A DNA stretch of 64,000 nt from Salmonella enterica subsp. diarizonae. GTDB taxonomy: Bacteria > Pseudomonadota > Gammaproteobacteria > Enterobacterales > Enterobacteriaceae. This document shows, piece after piece, positions 28,979-41,231 of the stretch (the first letter of the stretch is position 1; the number at the start of each line of letters is the position of its first letter). Location: the NCBI RefSeq assembly GCF_008692785.1, contig NZ_VXJV01000014.1, positions 23,052-87,051 of the forward strand, written 5' to 3'. The notes below the pieces were generated by a model. That model ran no database searches. It was not told where the DNA came from and saw nothing but the letters and a program-made list of their open reading frames with translations. Made by a program: the position numbers and the translations under genes.

Positions 28979-30333
28979 AGTTTTCCTTCCACCTGTGCCT
29001 GAGGGAGCGAAGTTGTACGTTTATGAATTAGTCCGGCGCTATCAAATAGCCAGAACAGAAGCTTAGCGACCAGCAGGCTGGTGCCAAAAACCACCAGGAA
29101 GAAAACCACGCGCGAGACAAACGAATCCAGCCCTTCTCGCGCCAGCACAATCATATTAAAGATGGCGCCAAAGCAGAAACTGTGCAGAATCGCCGCCTTA
29201 TAACGATTGGTCTCCCGGTTACCCAGTTCATACAGCCAGTCGAACCATTTGATAATCAGCCCGACGACGATCGCGCCGAGCGGAATAAACAGCGCCCCGC
29301 CCATGACCACCAGCGAACCGATAAGCGTTGGCGATATCGCCAGGCCGGAATGGTTATTCAGGACTTCCCAGGTAAAGTAATTCGCAGAATTCAGCACGAT
29401 ACTGGGTCGTCCCGGCCATAGCCAGGTGGGAATAAAGACGTAGAAATCACGCACGATAGGGGCCAGCCCCTGAAAATCAATATTATGGTAATTTTGCAAT
29501 AGCAGCGCCAGATTCTCCCACGGCGAAAAGGTATCGCGCGTCAGATAAAGAAACGTATAGAACGCTTCATCGCCGCTCACATTTAATCCGTAGCGTTTGA
29601 GCGCCAGCCAGAACATACCGACAATCCCCAGTATGCCCGCCGCCGCCAGCATCCACAGGCTGATCCAGCCCCGAATAATGCCGATAAACAGGAAGATAGC
29701 AAACGCAATAATGATGTTGGCGCGCGTACCGCCGACAATCATATAGGTCAACAGACCAAACGCGACGGTACTCACCAGAAAGAACAGCCACGCTTTGCTG
29801 TCCTGGCGCAGGAAATAGACCACCAGCATTGCCGGAATGAAGAAATAGAAGAACCGTTTTAACGCCACACCGGAAACTTCGCTGGAAAAGATCTGGCTGT
29901 AGGAGTGCAGCCGGAACAGCAAAAAACCGTTATGCATAAAGAAAATCCCGACGCTCACCAGCGCGATGCCCATCAGGATCACCCAGGTAAGGTGGGTTTC
30001 CACCCGATTCATGGTAAATAGCGGCTTGCGTGGTACATCCACAACGCGTTTGCGTAAACGCGTTTTATAGGTCACGTAATACACGCCGTAGAAACAGGCG
30101 GCGGATAATAAAGCCTGCAATAAGATTTCCGGCGGCGCGACGCCAACGTCGAAACGGAACACCAGCACGCTGGTTAACGGAAAACCAAAAAAGAAGGTCA
30201 ATAAAAACAGCAACGAAAAGAAAACGTTAAAATTAAAACGCACGCGGCGGAATTCAAACCAGGTCAGCGTGGCGATAAACAGCGTAGAAAGCAGCCAGAC
30301 CACCAGCAGCCCGCTGAATTGCATCAAACTCAT
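28975..30333 (-). CDS. wzyE: WzyE, ECA polymerase
   Basis: This is a 452-residue inner-membrane protein with about eleven or more hydrophobic segments and a long periplasmic loop containing the arginine- and tryptophan-rich stretch [12 protein letters not shown]. It joins trisaccharide repeats of enterobacterial common antigen at the periplasmic face. It overlaps wecF and wecG by four bases each, so the three are translationally coupled. Confidence 0.95.
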   Translation of the reverse strand: MSLMQFSGLLVVWLLSTLFIATLTWFEFRRVRFNFNVFFSLLFLLTFFFGFPLTSVLVFRFDVGVAPPEILLQALLSAACFYGVYYVTYKTRLRKRVVDVPRKPLFTMNRVETHLTWVILMGIALVSVGIFFMHNGFLLFRLHSYSQIFSSEVSGVALKRFFYFFIPAMLVVYFLRQDSKAWLFFLVSTVAFGLLTYMIVGGTRANIIIAFAIFLFIGIIRGWISLWMLAAAGILGIVGMFWLALKRYGLNVSGDEAFYTFLYLTRDTFSPWENLALLLQNYHNIDFQGLAPIVRDFYVFIPTWLWPGRPSIVLNSANYFTWEVLNNHSGLAISPTLIGSLVVMGGALFIPLGAIVVGLIIKWFDWLYELGNRETNRYKAAILHSFCFGAIFNMIVLAREGLDSFVSRVVFFLVVFGTSLLVAKLLFWLFDSAGLIHKRTTSLPQAQVEGKL

Positions 30334-31409
30334 TCGGCTTCTCCTGCGGCGACTCTCAACGCATTATGCCACGGTTGCAGGTAATTGGGGCTAAAGAAGG
30401 TGATGCCGCTTTTATCTACCGATGCGAGCTGACGCTGCGCCTCGCGCACCACCTGCTCATTCAAATCATCGGTGGTAAACAGAACGGGCAGATGCTGTTC
30501 CGCCATATCCTGCCAGAAAGGGTTGTCACGATTCAGTACGCACGGGATATCGGCCTGAATTAGCAGACACAACGTCCCAATCCCCTGTTGGCGGGCAAAA
30601 ATAAAATAACCGAGGTCGCACTGACGAAGCAGCGCAAGATAGGCATCAAATTCCATTTTTTCACTAAGAATTTGCAAATTTTCATCGCTAAATAGCGTCA
30701 GACCTGCCTGACGAACCTCATCAATATAGGCCTGGTTATTGACCGGATAGCCCATCGGCACCACCACGTTTACCGTATCGCCAAACTGCTGATACACCGC
30801 CCGTAACGCCGCAATATGCTCGTTACTGCGATCGCCGGAGTTACCTACCAAAATAGTCAATTTCCCCGCACGTTGGCGCTCTTTTGCCATAGAATTCAGG
30901 GAAGGGTCCATGCGCGTCGGGAAATAGAGTAACTCGCCGCGTACGCCCGGGTGCTGGCGCGCAAAATAGCTGAGATCGCCGCGCGTCGCGAATACGCCCC
31001 CTACTCGCCCCTGCGCGATACGACGAAGCGGGTAGAAAAGGCGGAATTTCAGCCCGCTGGACACTTCGTAGAGATCCGCGCCCCAGATATGCCAGTAAAA
31101 CTGGGCGGGCTTAATACCGCCGCTTAACAGCGCCAGCCACAGGCTGGTGTTGAATTGACCGTGAAAGAAGAAGCGCTGTCGACGATTTGCTTTCGCTTTG
31201 GCGATGACCGCCTGAGCCAGCGCTTTCTTACTACCATAAAAGCGAAGCGAGAGCGCCGGACAGCTTTCCGTGAAGCCGTTATCCTCGCCGGCAACCATAA
31301 ATTCGCGCGCGTGCTCGCTTGTGGCAGCCAGCGTATCATTGAAAAACCGCAGCACGGTGTGGTTATGGTGAGGGATATCCGATCCCAGGACGTGAATCAG
31401 TACAGTCAT
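30330..31409 (-). CDS. wecF: WecF, TDP-Fuc4NAc:lipid II transferase
   Basis: This is a 359-residue GT56-family transferase (RffT) that adds 4-acetamido-4,6-dideoxygalactose to complete the ECA trisaccharide, lipid III. The N-terminus [15 protein letters not shown] and the block [10 protein letters not shown] are characteristic. It is soluble or peripheral, with no membrane segment. It overlaps wzxE and wzyE by four bases each. Confidence 0.95.
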   Translation of the reverse strand: MTVLIHVLGSDIPHHNHTVLRFFNDTLAATSEHAREFMVAGEDNGFTESCPALSLRFYGSKKALAQAVIAKAKANRRQRFFFHGQFNTSLWLALLSGGIKPAQFYWHIWGADLYEVSSGLKFRLFYPLRRIAQGRVGGVFATRGDLSYFARQHPGVRGELLYFPTRMDPSLNSMAKERQRAGKLTILVGNSGDRSNEHIAALRAVYQQFGDTVNVVVPMGYPVNNQAYIDEVRQAGLTLFSDENLQILSEKMEFDAYLALLRQCDLGYFIFARQQGIGTLCLLIQADIPCVLNRDNPFWQDMAEQHLPVLFTTDDLNEQVVREAQRQLASVDKSGITFFSPNYLQPWHNALRVAAGEAE

Positions 31410-32656
31410 GCTCGCCTACGCCAGAGTAAAAATATGCCGCAACAAAGTGAAAAATAGACAATATAGGTGGCCATATAAGCCTGTGCCGCACCCAGTGCGC
31501 CGTGAGCGGGAATCAGCCAGTGAGCGAACGCCGTTAACAGAATGAACTGGCTAATTTCGGCCAGAATGTAAAATCGCAACGACGCTTTGGCAATCACCAG
31601 ATAACCGAAAACATAGGCGCCGACTTTCAGCACGTCACCCACTAACTGCCAGGCGAACAGATCGCGCATCGCGGTGAATTTAGCGGAAAAAAGCAGCCAG
31701 ATAGCAAAATCGCGCAGTAGCCAGACGGTAAAACTCGCGGCCGCGACCGCCGGTAAAACAAATTTCAGCGCTTTTACCACCTCACGCGTAATGTCCTGTT
31801 TTTCCGTCAGGCGTGAAAGCGTGGGTAACAGGTAAACACTAAAAGAGGCGGTGATAAATTGCAGATAGGCGTCAGAAATGCTGCTTACGCCCTGCCAGAT
31901 CCCGACATCGCTCCAGCTATAGTGCGCGGCCAGTTGGTTTCGCATCATCACATAGGCGACCGGCATCGTAACGGAGGTAATCAGCGCCATCAGGGTAAAT
32001 TTACTGAGCTGCCCTGCCAGACCGTTGTCCCAGGAGGGCCTGAGATAGTGTAGCGGGACGGTGCCGCGCTTAATCAATATCATACCGGCAGGCACTACCA
32101 CCAGCGCCGGCACCAGCGCCAGGCCAAGCAACGCGCCTTCATAGCCGCCAACACGGTAGCAGAGATACCAGGCGGCGACGCCCAAAAAGCTGCCGACAAT
32201 TAACGATAAGGCATTACCCGACGCGTCACGAAAGCCCTTCATCAGCGCCAGCAGCAGGTTCGCCCAGGCGATCCCCATTTGTACCAGCGCAACCAGACGC
32301 ACCAGCCCTTGATAGTCCGTGTGACCGAACAGTCCCTGGCTAATCGGCGCCGCCGCCAGCAGGAAGACCAGCGCCAGTAGCGTAGAGAAACCCAATACCA
32401 TCGCGGAGGAGGTTCCCACCACGGTACGTAACTGCGCCGGGTCATCATGATGTTGTGCGACGAGTTTGGTCACGCCGTTAAATATCCCGGCACCCGCCAA
32501 TACGCCCAGCACGGTGATCATCTGGCGGAAGTTACCCGCTTGTCCGACGCCCGCCGGGCCAAAAGAGACGGCCAGCAGTTTCACCACCAGCAGTCCGGCG
32601 CCAATTTTTACCAGCGTACTGACCGCCGTCCACAGGGAGGCTTTAGCAAGCGACAT
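31406..32656 (-). CDS. wzxE: WzxE, lipid III flippase
   Basis: This is a 416-residue MOP/PST-family flippase with about twelve hydrophobic segments. It moves the undecaprenyl-PP-linked ECA trisaccharide across the inner membrane. The N-terminus [18 protein letters not shown] is typical. It follows wecE with a one-base gap and overlaps wecF by four bases. Confidence 0.95.
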   Translation of the reverse strand: MSLAKASLWTAVSTLVKIGAGLLVVKLLAVSFGPAGVGQAGNFRQMITVLGVLAGAGIFNGVTKLVAQHHDDPAQLRTVVGTSSAMVLGFSTLLALVFLLAAAPISQGLFGHTDYQGLVRLVALVQMGIAWANLLLALMKGFRDASGNALSLIVGSFLGVAAWYLCYRVGGYEGALLGLALVPALVVVPAGMILIKRGTVPLHYLRPSWDNGLAGQLSKFTLMALITSVTMPVAYVMMRNQLAAHYSWSDVGIWQGVSSISDAYLQFITASFSVYLLPTLSRLTEKQDITREVVKALKFVLPAVAAASFTVWLLRDFAIWLLFSAKFTAMRDLFAWQLVGDVLKVGAYVFGYLVIAKASLRFYILAEISQFILLTAFAHWLIPAHGALGAAQAYMATYIVYFSLCCGIFLLWRRRA

Positions 32657-32657
32657 A

Positions 32658-33788
32658 TCAGGAGAAATAATTTAGCAAGGTGGCAATCACCGTCCGTTGA
32701 TCGACGGGCGCAAGATTATAAAACAGCGGCAGACGCAGCAAACGTTCGCTCTCTTTTGTGGTGTAGACATCGTCCCCGATAAACTCGCCGAATTTATCGC
32801 CCGCCGGACAATCATGCAGCGGAATGTAATGGAATACCGCCATGATTTCCGCCTCTTTCAGGAAATTAATTAGCGCGCTGCGATCGGCGATATCCCGCAG
32901 TTTGATGTAAAACATGTGGGCATTATGCCCGCAGTTTTCCGGAATAGAAGGCAGCTCGATACGCCCGGCGCGCGCCAGCGGGGTTAACGCATCGTAGTAA
33001 GTCCGCCACAGCGACAGACGCTGTTGATTGATACGATCGGCGGCCTCCAGTTGCGCCCACAGGTAGGCAGCCTGCAGATCGGACATCAAATAACTGGAGC
33101 CGATATCCCGCCAGGTGTATTTATCCACCTGACCACGGAAGAACTGACTGCGGTTGGTGCCTTTTTCGCGGATGATCTCCGCGCGTTCAATCAGCGCCCG
33201 ATCGTTAATCAACGTCGCACCGCCTTCGCCACCAGCGGTGTAATTTTTGGTTTCATGGAAACTAAAACAGCCGATATGACCGATCGTCCCTAACGCGCGG
33301 CCTTTGTACGTGGACATCACGCCCTGGGCGGCGTCCTCGACAACGAACAGATTATACTTATCCGCCAGCGCCATGATGACGTCCATTTCACAAGCGACGC
33401 CAGCGTAGTGTACCGGCACGATAGCGCGGGTCTTATCGGTGATCGCCGCCTCAATCAGCGTTTCGTCAATATTCATCGTATCCGGACGAATATCGACAAA
33501 CACAATTTTCGCGCCGCGCAGGACAAAAGCGTTAGCGGTGGAGACAAACGTAAAGCTCGGCATGATCACTTCATCGCCGGGCTGAATATCCAACAACAGG
33601 GCCGCCATCTCCAGCGACGCGGTACAGGAAGGCGTCAGCAACACCTTCGCGCTGCCGAAATGTTGCTCCAGCCACTGCTGGCAACGACGCGTAAAGCCGC
33701 CGTCACCGCACAGTTTGCCGCTGCTCATTGCAGACTGCATGTATTCGAGTTCGGTTCCCACCACCGGCGGCGCATTAAAAGGAATCAT
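32658..33788 (-). CDS. wecE: WecE, dTDP-4-keto-6-deoxyglucose aminotransferase
   Basis: This is a 376-residue PLP-dependent DegT/DnrJ aminotransferase (RffA) that makes dTDP-4-amino-4,6-dideoxygalactose for ECA. The PLP-binding Lys181 lies in SFHETKNYTAGGEGG. The frame is open for 68 codons upstream, but these overlap wecD; the ATG at 33788 is preceded by AGGTGAC and gives the family length. It is four bases downstream of wecD. Confidence 0.96.
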   Translation of the reverse strand: MIPFNAPPVVGTELEYMQSAMSSGKLCGDGGFTRRCQQWLEQHFGSAKVLLTPSCTASLEMAALLLDIQPGDEVIMPSFTFVSTANAFVLRGAKIVFVDIRPDTMNIDETLIEAAITDKTRAIVPVHYAGVACEMDVIMALADKYNLFVVEDAAQGVMSTYKGRALGTIGHIGCFSFHETKNYTAGGEGGATLINDRALIERAEIIREKGTNRSQFFRGQVDKYTWRDIGSSYLMSDLQAAYLWAQLEAADRINQQRLSLWRTYYDALTPLARAGRIELPSIPENCGHNAHMFYIKLRDIADRSALINFLKEAEIMAVFHYIPLHDCPAGDKFGEFIGDDVYTTKESERLLRLPLFYNLAPVDQRTVIATLLNYFS

Positions 33789-33792
33789 GTTG

Positions 33793-34470
33793 TCACCTGT
33801 ATAACCAGTACGCAGTGCTTTCGATGTTGGCACCGCTTTGTATGTAACGTTTAAGCGCGGCGGTGTTGCCCAACTGGGTCGCCACCCGCAATGTTGCTTT
33901 GCCGCGACGCAGCGCCCAACAGATCGCCGCCTGCATAAGTTCCGCTCCCGCGCCGCGTCCGGCCAACAGACCGATGCGCGCGTCGGTATCATTCAATTCC
34001 CGCAGCGAGACGTAACCGCGGATAGCGCCTGTTTCCGTGCGAAGCACCAGGCATTGGTGATCAAACGTGCCGCGTACCGCATTCTCAATCCACTGGGCGT
34101 AAAAACGGGCGCTGGCGTCGGGCGCATACCACGGCGCGCGAAAACGACTCTGCGTAAACGCCTCTCCGGCCAACTGACGCAAAGCAGGGATGTCCGTAAG
34201 GCGTGCAATTTCCGCGCCATGCTGGTAGGCATGCCCTTTTACCGGCAACGCAAAATCCACCTCGCCTTCAACCAAAGAGAATCCCAGCGATTGCAACGCC
34301 GACAGCCAGGCGATGTTTTCAGCCGGTACTTTTACCTGCACGCGTTGCCACGCCTGCAGCGCTTCTGGCGTTAATTCGGGCGCTGAGGCATCGATACGCA
34401 CAATGCCGCTATTCACGCCAAAGAACGTATTTTCCCAGAGTAACGGTTCAATACTGGCGCGGACGGGCAC
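33793..34470 (-). CDS. wecD: WecD, dTDP-fucosamine acetyltransferase
   Basis: This is a GNAT-family acetyltransferase (RffC) of about 225 residues that N-acetylates dTDP-4-amino-4,6-dideoxygalactose to give dTDP-Fuc4NAc. The acetyl-CoA-binding region [14 protein letters not shown] is clear. I chose the GTG at 34470 ([10 protein letters not shown]) because GGAG lies nine bases upstream and it matches E. coli; an ATG at 34497 is the alternative. The start overlaps the end of rffH by 23 bp. Confidence 0.93.
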   Translation of the reverse strand: MPVRASIEPLLWENTFFGVNSGIVRIDASAPELTPEALQAWQRVQVKVPAENIAWLSALQSLGFSLVEGEVDFALPVKGHAYQHGAEIARLTDIPALRQLAGEAFTQSRFRAPWYAPDASARFYAQWIENAVRGTFDHQCLVLRTETGAIRGYVSLRELNDTDARIGLLAGRGAGAELMQAAICWALRRGKATLRVATQLGNTAALKRYIQSGANIESTAYWLYR

Positions 34471-35329
34471 GGAGCAACTCCAGTAAATATTGGCCATAGC
34501 CGGTTTTTTCAAGCTGACTGGCGGCGCGTTTCAAACCATCATCATCCAGCCAGCCGTTGCGCCAGGCAATTTCCTCCAGACAGGCAATTTTGAAGCCCTG
34601 GCGCTTTTCCACCGTCTGCACAAAAGTGCTCGCCTCAATCAGGCTGTCGTGGGTGCCAGTATCCAGCCAGGCGAAGCCGCGGCCCAGCAGTTCAACGGTC
34701 AGCTTACCTTCCTCCAGATACATCTGGTTGATAGAAGTGATCTCCAGCTCACCACGCCCGGACGGTTTCACGCGCTTCGCATACTCGACGACCTTGCTGT
34801 CATAGAAATAGAGGCCGGTGACCGCCCAGTTAGATTTAGGCTGTTTCGGCTTTTCTTCCAGCGAGAGCGCGCGAAAATCATCGTCAAACTCCACGACGCC
34901 AAAGCGTTCCGGGTCCATGACCTGATAGCCAAATACCGTGGCGCCTTCGGTACGCGCCGCGACCTGACGGAGTTTGGGACTAAAGCCCTGACCAAAAAAG
35001 ATATTATCGCCTAATACCAGGCAGGAAGGTTCACCGTTGAGGAACGCTTCGCCAATGATAAAGGCCTGTGCCAACCCATCCGGACTGGGCTGCTCGGCAT
35101 AGTGTAAATCGATACCGAACGCTGCGCCGTCGCCCAACAAACGCTGAAAGTCGCGTTTATCTTCCGGCGTGGTGATGATCAGGATCTCACGAATGCCCGC
35201 CAGCATTAGCACCGATAACGGATAATAAATCATCGGCTTGTCGTAGACGGGCAGAAGCTGCTTTGATACGCCGCGCGTAATGGGATGCAACCGGGTACCG
35301 GAACCTCCCGCCAGAATGATGCCTTTCAT
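34448..35329 (-). CDS. rffH: RffH, glucose-1-phosphate thymidylyltransferase
   Basis: This 293-residue enzyme makes dTDP-glucose from glucose-1-phosphate and dTTP for the ECA Fuc4NAc branch. The nucleotide-binding signature [11 protein letters not shown] is at residues 8-18, and the catalytic-site block [10 protein letters not shown] is present. The ATG at 35329 follows a purine-rich GGAGGAGAAACGA. It is a paralogue of RmlA. It lies 32 bp after rffG. Confidence 0.95.
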   Translation of the reverse strand: MKGIILAGGSGTRLHPITRGVSKQLLPVYDKPMIYYPLSVLMLAGIREILIITTPEDKRDFQRLLGDGAAFGIDLHYAEQPSPDGLAQAFIIGEAFLNGEPSCLVLGDNIFFGQGFSPKLRQVAARTEGATVFGYQVMDPERFGVVEFDDDFRALSLEEKPKQPKSNWAVTGLYFYDSKVVEYAKRVKPSGRGELEITSINQMYLEEGKLTVELLGRGFAWLDTGTHDSLIEASTFVQTVEKRQGFKIACLEEIAWRNGWLDDDGLKRAASQLEKTGYGQYLLELLRARPRQY

Positions 35330-35361
35330 TCGTTTCTCCTCCAGGAGTAAGAGCCTGCCGT

Positions 35362-36429
35362 TTAGCGTTTCAGACCTAAGCGTTCGCCCTGATAACTGCC
35401 ATCCTGCACGGGTTTCCACCAGGCCTCATTGGCGAGATACCACTGAACGGTTTTTCGCATCCCGCTTTCGAAGGTTTCCTGCGGCGTCCAGCCCAGCTCG
35501 CGGGCGATTTTCGACGCGTCGATGGCATAACGTAAGTCATGACCGGGCCGATCGTCGACAAAGGTAATCAAATCGTGATAATTCGCCACGCCCTGCGGTT
35601 TTTGCGGGGCCAACTCCTCCAGCAGAGCGCAAATCGTCCTGACTACATCCAGATTTTTGCGTTCGTTATGACCGCCGATATTATACGTTTCGCCCACCGC
35701 GCCGTTCGTCGCCACGTGATACAACGCGCGGGCGTGATCCTCCACATACAGCCAGTCGCGAATTTGCTGACCGTTGCCATAGACCGGCAATGGTTTACCC
35801 GCCAGCGCGTTCAGAATCATCAGCGGAATCAGTTTTTCCGGGAAATGGTAGGGCCCGTAGTTATTAGAGCAGTTGGTGACAAGCGTAGGCAGACCGTAGG
35901 TACGTAACCAGGCGCGTACCAGATGGTCGCTGCTGGCTTTGGAGGCGGAGTAAGGGCTGCTTGGCGCATATGGCGTGGTTTCGGTGAAGAAATCGTCTGC
36001 GGTATGCAGGTCGCCATACACTTCATCGGTGGAGATATGATGGAAGCGGAACGCCGCTTTAGCGTCCGCGTCAAGCGCGGACCAGTAAGCGCGAGCGGCC
36101 TCCAGCAAGGTGTAAGTACCAACGATATTCGTTTCAATAAACGCCGCCGGGCCGTCGATGGAACGGTCTACATGGCTTTCCGCCGCCAGGTGCATCACGC
36201 TATTGGGCTGATAATGCTGGAAAATTCGCTCCAGTGATGCCCGATCGCAGATATCCACCTTCTCAAAGGCGAAACGGTCGCTTTGCGCCACCGACGCCAG
36301 AGACATCAGGTTGCCCGCATAGGTGAGTTTATCCACCACCACCACCGCGTCTGCCGTTTCATGGATGATATGCCGCACCACCGCAGATCCGATAAAGCCT
36401 GCGCCGCCAGTCACCAGAATGCGTTTCAT
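35362..36429 (-). CDS. rffG: RffG, dTDP-glucose 4,6-dehydratase
   Basis: This is a 355-residue short-chain dehydrogenase-type dehydratase producing dTDP-4-keto-6-deoxyglucose. The NAD-binding motif TGGAGFIGS is at residues 7-15, the catalytic STDEVYG at 133-139 with Asp135 and Glu136, and the YxxxK pair is Tyr160/Lys164. It overlaps wecC by one base. It is a paralogue of RmlB. Confidence 0.96.
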   Translation of the reverse strand: MKRILVTGGAGFIGSAVVRHIIHETADAVVVVDKLTYAGNLMSLASVAQSDRFAFEKVDICDRASLERIFQHYQPNSVMHLAAESHVDRSIDGPAAFIETNIVGTYTLLEAARAYWSALDADAKAAFRFHHISTDEVYGDLHTADDFFTETTPYAPSSPYSASKASSDHLVRAWLRTYGLPTLVTNCSNNYGPYHFPEKLIPLMILNALAGKPLPVYGNGQQIRDWLYVEDHARALYHVATNGAVGETYNIGGHNERKNLDVVRTICALLEELAPQKPQGVANYHDLITFVDDRPGHDLRYAIDASKIARELGWTPQETFESGMRKTVQWYLANEAWWKPVQDGSYQGERLGLKR

Positions 36430-37691
36430 CAGCGCCAGACTCCTTTGGTATCGACCACATAACGCTGATGAACCGCATCGCCGCGAATCGCTTTAAATTC
36501 GTCGTGATCGACCAGCATCACCAGCACATCGGCGGCGGCCAGCGCCGCGTCCAGTTTCGCCAGCGTGCAAACTCCATCTAATTTTTTCGGCAACTGACGA
36601 ATATTCGGCTCGACGACCAGGGTTTCGCCGCTGTGCCAGCGGGCGATACTTTGCGCGATCCCCATCGCCGGGCTTTCGCGCAGATCGTCGATATTCGGCT
36701 TAAAGGCCAGCCCAAAACAGGCGATTTTCACTTCGCTGGCGCGTTTATCGGTGGCCGCCAGGCAATCTGCGACCGCGGCTTTTACCTGGTCGACCACCCA
36801 GTGCGGTTTGCCGTCGTTCACTTCACGCGCGGTGCGAATCAGTCTCGCCTGCTGCGGATTTTGCGCCACAATAAACCACGGATCGACTGCAATGCAGTGC
36901 CCGCCAACGCCGGGGCCCGGCTGCAAAATATTGACGCGCGGATGGCGGTTCGCCAGGCGGATCAATTCCCAGACGTTAATCCCCTGATCGGCGCAAATCA
37001 GCGACAATTCATTCGCAAAGGCGATATTCACATCACGGAAGCTATTTTCTGTCAGCTTGCACATCTCTGCGGTGCGCGAGTTGGTGACAACGCATTCGCC
37101 CTCAAGGAAAATTTTGTACAGCGCGCTGGCGCGAGCCGAACATACTGGCGTCATACCGCCAATCACGCGGTCATTTTTAATGAGTTCCACCATCACCTGA
37201 CCCGGCAGCACACGCTCCGGACAATAGGCGATATTAACGTCGGCCTGCTCGCCCGCCTGCTGGGGAAAGGTCAGATCCGGACGCATCCCGGCCAGCCAGC
37301 CAGCCATTTGCTCCGTTGCGCCAACCGGCGATGTCGATTCCAGAATCACCAGCGCCCCTTTTTTTAATACGGGCGCAATGGATTTCGCCGCGGCTTCCAC
37401 ATAAGCCATGTCAGGGTCGTGATCGCCTTTGAATGGCGTCGGCACTGCAATCAGGTATGCATCGGCCTCGACAGGCGTCGTCGTTGCACGCAGAAAGCCA
37501 CCTTTCACCGCCATCTTCACTACATTGCCCAACGCCGGCTCCACGATGTGAATTTCACCGCGATTTATGGTGTCTACCGCATGTTGGTTGATATCCACGC
37601 CGATAACCTGCTTCTGACGGGAAGCAAAAGCGGCCGCAGTGGGTAATCCGATATACCCCAGCCCAATAACAGAAATGGTCGTAAAACTCAT
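36429..37691 (-). CDS. wecC: WecC, UDP-ManNAc dehydrogenase
   Basis: This is a 420-residue UDP-sugar dehydrogenase that oxidises UDP-ManNAc to UDP-ManNAcA for ECA. The NAD motif GLGYIGLP starts at residue 10 and the catalytic Cys266 lies in [13 protein letters not shown]. The start at 37691 ([10 protein letters not shown]) overlaps the wecB stop by four bases; the frame is open further upstream but that would run into wecB. Confidence 0.96.
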   Translation of the reverse strand: MSFTTISVIGLGYIGLPTAAAFASRQKQVIGVDINQHAVDTINRGEIHIVEPALGNVVKMAVKGGFLRATTTPVEADAYLIAVPTPFKGDHDPDMAYVEAAAKSIAPVLKKGALVILESTSPVGATEQMAGWLAGMRPDLTFPQQAGEQADVNIAYCPERVLPGQVMVELIKNDRVIGGMTPVCSARASALYKIFLEGECVVTNSRTAEMCKLTENSFRDVNIAFANELSLICADQGINVWELIRLANRHPRVNILQPGPGVGGHCIAVDPWFIVAQNPQQARLIRTAREVNDGKPHWVVDQVKAAVADCLAATDKRASEVKIACFGLAFKPNIDDLRESPAMGIAQSIARWHSGETLVVEPNIRQLPKKLDGVCTLAKLDAALAAADVLVMLVDHDEFKAIRGDAVHQRYVVDTKGVWR

Positions 37692-38818
37692 AACGATACC
37701 CGATAACTTTTTAACGCCTGTAAAATGCGCGCGCATGACTGCCCGTCGCCATAAGGATTATGGGCGCGGCTCATGGTTTGATATTCATTTTCGTCGTGCA
37801 GCAGACGCATGACTTCCGCCACAATGCGCCGGGAGTCCGTGCCGACCAGCCTTACCGTACCGGCGGTAATCGCTTCCGGACGCTCTGTGGTTTCACGCAT
37901 GACCAATACCGGTTTACCCAGTGACGGCGCTTCTTCCTGAATACCGCCGGAATCCGTCAGAATGAGCCAGGCGTGATTCATCAGCCAGACAAAAGGTAAG
38001 TAGTCCTGCGGCTCAATCAGTACTACGTTTTCAACATGCCCGAGGATACGGTTGACAGGTTCGCTGACGTTGGGATTGAGATGCACCGGATAGACAATTT
38101 GCACATCCTGGTTCGCTGCGGCGATTTCCGCCAGCGCATGGCAGATATGCTCAAAGCCCTGACCAAAGCTTTCACGTCGATGACCGGTCACCAGAATCAT
38201 CTTCTTATTCACGTCGAGGAAAGGATACTGCTCGGCCAGTTCAGCCTGTAATGTATCGCTCGCCAGAACGCGATCGCGTACCCAGATCAGCGCATCGATA
38301 ACGGTATTGCCGGTGACAAAAATGCGCCCATCCGGAATATTCTCCCGCAACAGATTCTGCCGCGAGTTTTCGGTCGGCGCAAAGTGGTACATCGCCAGAT
38401 GTCCGGTCAGCGTGCGGTTTGCCTCTTCCGGCCACGGGGAATAGAGATCGCCGGTTCGCAACCCAGCTTCTACGTGCCCCACCGGAATACGTTGATAGAA
38501 AGCCGCCAGGCTGGTAGCAATCGTAGTGGTGGTATCGCCATGAACCAGCACCACATCAGGTTTAAAATCTGCCAGGATCGGCTTTAATCCCTCCAGAATT
38601 CGGCAGGTAATTTCCGTCAACCCCTGTCCCGGCTGCATAATATTGAGATCGTAATCAGGCACAATAGAAAAAAGAGTTAATACCTGATCAAGCATCTCCC
38701 GATGCTGCGCAGTAACGCATACTTTGGCCTCGAAATGAGGATCTTTTTCCAGCGCATGGACCAGAGGCGCCATCTTAATGGCCTCCGGTCGTGTACCAAA
38801 TACAGTCAGTACTTTCAC
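37688..38818 (-). CDS. wecB: WecB, UDP-GlcNAc 2-epimerase (non-hydrolysing)
   Basis: This 376-residue enzyme converts UDP-GlcNAc to UDP-ManNAc, the first committed nucleotide-sugar step for ECA. The N-terminal signature [14 protein letters not shown] and the later HGDTTTT and TDSGGIQEE blocks are diagnostic. It overlaps wecC by four bases and follows wzzE across a 55-bp gap that carries a hairpin. Confidence 0.96.
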   Translation of the reverse strand: MKVLTVFGTRPEAIKMAPLVHALEKDPHFEAKVCVTAQHREMLDQVLTLFSIVPDYDLNIMQPGQGLTEITCRILEGLKPILADFKPDVVLVHGDTTTTIATSLAAFYQRIPVGHVEAGLRTGDLYSPWPEEANRTLTGHLAMYHFAPTENSRQNLLRENIPDGRIFVTGNTVIDALIWVRDRVLASDTLQAELAEQYPFLDVNKKMILVTGHRRESFGQGFEHICHALAEIAAANQDVQIVYPVHLNPNVSEPVNRILGHVENVVLIEPQDYLPFVWLMNHAWLILTDSGGIQEEAPSLGKPVLVMRETTERPEAITAGTVRLVGTDSRRIVAEVMRLLHDENEYQTMSRAHNPYGDGQSCARILQALKSYRVSL

Positions 38819-38838
38819 ATCGATTCTCTTCGAATAGA

Positions 38839-38865
38839 CAGCAGGGGCCCAGCCCCCTACTGCAG
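38839..38865. promoter_or_regulatory. Hairpin between wzzE and wecB
   Basis: CAGCAGGGGC and GCCCCCTACTG can fold as a GC-rich stem in the only sizeable gap inside the early ECA operon. No T-run follows. It could be an RNA processing or stability element; the role is inference. Confidence 0.4.
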
Positions 38866-38873
38866 AGGTGTTG

Positions 38874-39920
38874 CTAAATCGTGCGGCGACGGGTTAAGGC
38901 AACGCCCGCACCGATTAGCGCCCCAACGATACCCCACATGATCATCAGGAAGGCTCGGCGTGGGCTATCACGTTTTACCGGTTCTTCCGGCGTACGCAAA
39001 TAACGATAGGTCTGAAAACGAGGGTCCAGGGTCGGCCCCACATTAAGCGTATTCAACATTGCCCGATTTTGAAAGTAGTCCAAATCGAACGCAGGGCCAA
39101 CCGCTTGCAGGTTTTCAAGACGCGCCTGTAACATAGGGCGACCGAGTAAAAAAAGCTCTGAGTCCGGTAATTCATCCGCCGGGACATCCGTCGCGCTACG
39201 AGAAATATTATGTTGTTCCGCAATTTTGAGCGCCTGCTCAATACTGTTTACACGACGTGAATAGATCGCTTTCGCAACCTCTTCCTGCCGTTTGACCTGC
39301 GCTTTCATCTGCACGGTACGCGCAGCCCAGGCGCCTTTTAATTCATCATTCAGATGGCTCGCCGCCCGCTGACTGGCGAACGCGACATACTGACGCAGCA
39401 GATTATTGGCGTCCGGCGCGGTTTCAGCAATCAGCTTCACGTTGTCGTTGATAGCGCGTGTAAAATCACCTGGCGTAAACTGAATGTTATTGATCAGTTC
39501 ATCAAGCATCGCCGCATCAGCTTTGCTATTCCCGACCATTCGCTGCTTATAATAATCCGTCTGTAACCAGAAATCGCGACGCGTATCCCAGGAGGCAAGC
39601 TGCATGATGAACTCTTTATACGCTTCGTCCATCACCGAGGGCTTATCGGAAGAGGCGGGATCGGTCTTAATATCCAGATTGCGCAGAAACTGTTGCTGGG
39701 AGTAATAACCGCCCAACATATTTACGGTTGGGCGATCGGTGATCGCCGTCGCGCTCCACTCCTGACGAGCAAAAAAGGTATAGGCTAACGCGATAAGGGC
39801 AAATAGCAGGCCAATGCCGATAATCCAGAATTTGCCGGCCCATAAAGTACGAAACAACCCGCGAATATCCAGTTCATTTTCAGCGCTCACCGCGCGTGCC
39901 CCCGGTAATGGTTGTGTCAT
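38874..39920 (-). CDS. wzzE: WzzE, ECA chain-length determinant
   Basis: This is a 348-residue Wzz-family co-polymerase with two membrane segments, at about residues 31-52 and 325-342, enclosing a large coiled-coil-rich periplasmic domain. It sets the modal number of ECA repeats, including the cyclic form. The second membrane segment has the family's Gly/Pro-rich character, and an RRR tail follows. It lies 11 bp after wecA. Confidence 0.95.
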   Translation of the reverse strand: MTQPLPGARAVSAENELDIRGLFRTLWAGKFWIIGIGLLFALIALAYTFFARQEWSATAITDRPTVNMLGGYYSQQQFLRNLDIKTDPASSDKPSVMDEAYKEFIMQLASWDTRRDFWLQTDYYKQRMVGNSKADAAMLDELINNIQFTPGDFTRAINDNVKLIAETAPDANNLLRQYVAFASQRAASHLNDELKGAWAARTVQMKAQVKRQEEVAKAIYSRRVNSIEQALKIAEQHNISRSATDVPADELPDSELFLLGRPMLQARLENLQAVGPAFDLDYFQNRAMLNTLNVGPTLDPRFQTYRYLRTPEEPVKRDSPRRAFLMIMWGIVGALIGAGVALTRRRTI

Positions 39921-39931
39921 CGTATCCTCAT

Positions 39932-41035
39932 TTACTTAGTTAAGTTTGGCCGGTTCTCACGGTGCCTGCGCAGGCGGCGTTTCACACGCTTAATAAATCT
40001 CGCCACCTTCCAGGCCCGCTTAATACAGTAGCCATAGAGGAAGAATGCTAGCAAAAAGAGCACCAACATAACCCACTCAGGAACAAAATGAGAATATTCT
40101 GCCGTTACGCCTACTCCCGCCAGAATGGCGGCAGCAAGCGTAATCAGTACAAACGCCTGACGAGAGGTAAATCCGGCGCGCATGATAAGGTGGTGAATGT
40201 GTTGACGATCGGGTGAGAAGGGACTCATTCCTTTACGCAGACGGCGATACATAATCGCCACCATATCCATCAGCGGGATAGCGATAATCCATAGCGCGGT
40301 AACCGGACTAATAGGGTGAGTTTTCCCCTGCGTCGTTTCCAGTAAGATCCAAATAACGGTAAAACCAATCAGAGTACTACCGGCATCACCCATAAAGACT
40401 TTATAACGCCGCCCCAAAATACCAAGATTAAGCATAATGTAAGGCAGAATTGCGGCGATCATGGCGAAGCACCATATTGCCAGGCTGGTTTGGCCATCAA
40501 ACCATAAAATCAGCCCCATCGCCGCAAATGAGACGCTGGATAGCCCGCCCAGCAGGCCGTCAATACCGTCAACCATATTGAAGGCGTTGATCGCCGCCCA
40601 TACGGCAAACAGAGTAAGGAAATAACCGAAGGGACCGAGTACCATCTCCCAGGAGCCAAAGATATAACCGAGGCTGCTAAGATAGAGTTTACCGAATACC
40701 ATCATAATGATACCGATCGCAGCCTGTATGGTCGCACGGATCTTTACGCTGATATCAAAACGGTCGTCCAGCGCACCGATAAGAACCAGTACGCCCGCAC
40801 AGGAAAGATAAAGCGACGCATGAGGAATATAGTGATCAACGATTCCGAATGTGAAGCAAATCCCTGCGTAAACCGAAATCCCTCCAACCAACGGTATCAG
40901 CCCCTGGTGGCGTTTACGGAAGTTGGGTTTATCCACTAAACCGATTTTTTTTGCGACCTTACGCGCAAAAAACAGGAACAGTGTCGTGAATAAAAAAATA
41001 CTGATGAGATCAGTACTCACGGTCAGTAAATTCAC
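39932..41035 (-). CDS. wecA: WecA, UDP-GlcNAc:undecaprenyl-phosphate GlcNAc-1-phosphate transferase
   Basis: This 367-residue polytopic enzyme (Rfe) starts lipid-linked synthesis of ECA and many O antigens. About eleven membrane segments are predicted. The catalytic/metal-binding loops include IGALDDRFDIS and FNMVDGIDGL, and the HIHH motif is in the cytoplasmic loop near residue 280. The start codon is GTG, as in E. coli. It is the first gene of the ECA operon; its promoter must lie in 41036-41230. Confidence 0.96.
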   Translation of the reverse strand: MNLLTVSTDLISIFLFTTLFLFFARKVAKKIGLVDKPNFRKRHQGLIPLVGGISVYAGICFTFGIVDHYIPHASLYLSCAGVLVLIGALDDRFDISVKIRATIQAAIGIIMMVFGKLYLSSLGYIFGSWEMVLGPFGYFLTLFAVWAAINAFNMVDGIDGLLGGLSSVSFAAMGLILWFDGQTSLAIWCFAMIAAILPYIMLNLGILGRRYKVFMGDAGSTLIGFTVIWILLETTQGKTHPISPVTALWIIAIPLMDMVAIMYRRLRKGMSPFSPDRQHIHHLIMRAGFTSRQAFVLITLAAAILAGVGVTAEYSHFVPEWVMLVLFLLAFFLYGYCIKRAWKVARFIKRVKRRLRRHRENRPNLTK

Positions 41036-41231
41036 AATGCGTGCTCTCAGATAAAATTAATACCAGAAGTATAACCATGAAGACCTTTATTCAGAAGGGA
41101 AACCCTGCTCTGAATCAGGCAGAATTGTTTAAATATCAACCACACGATACCGATAACGAATGGATCGCGAAGCCCCGACCCGGTTTATCATCGTTTTGTA
41201 AATGTGTCGTTAAGATTACAGATATAAAACA

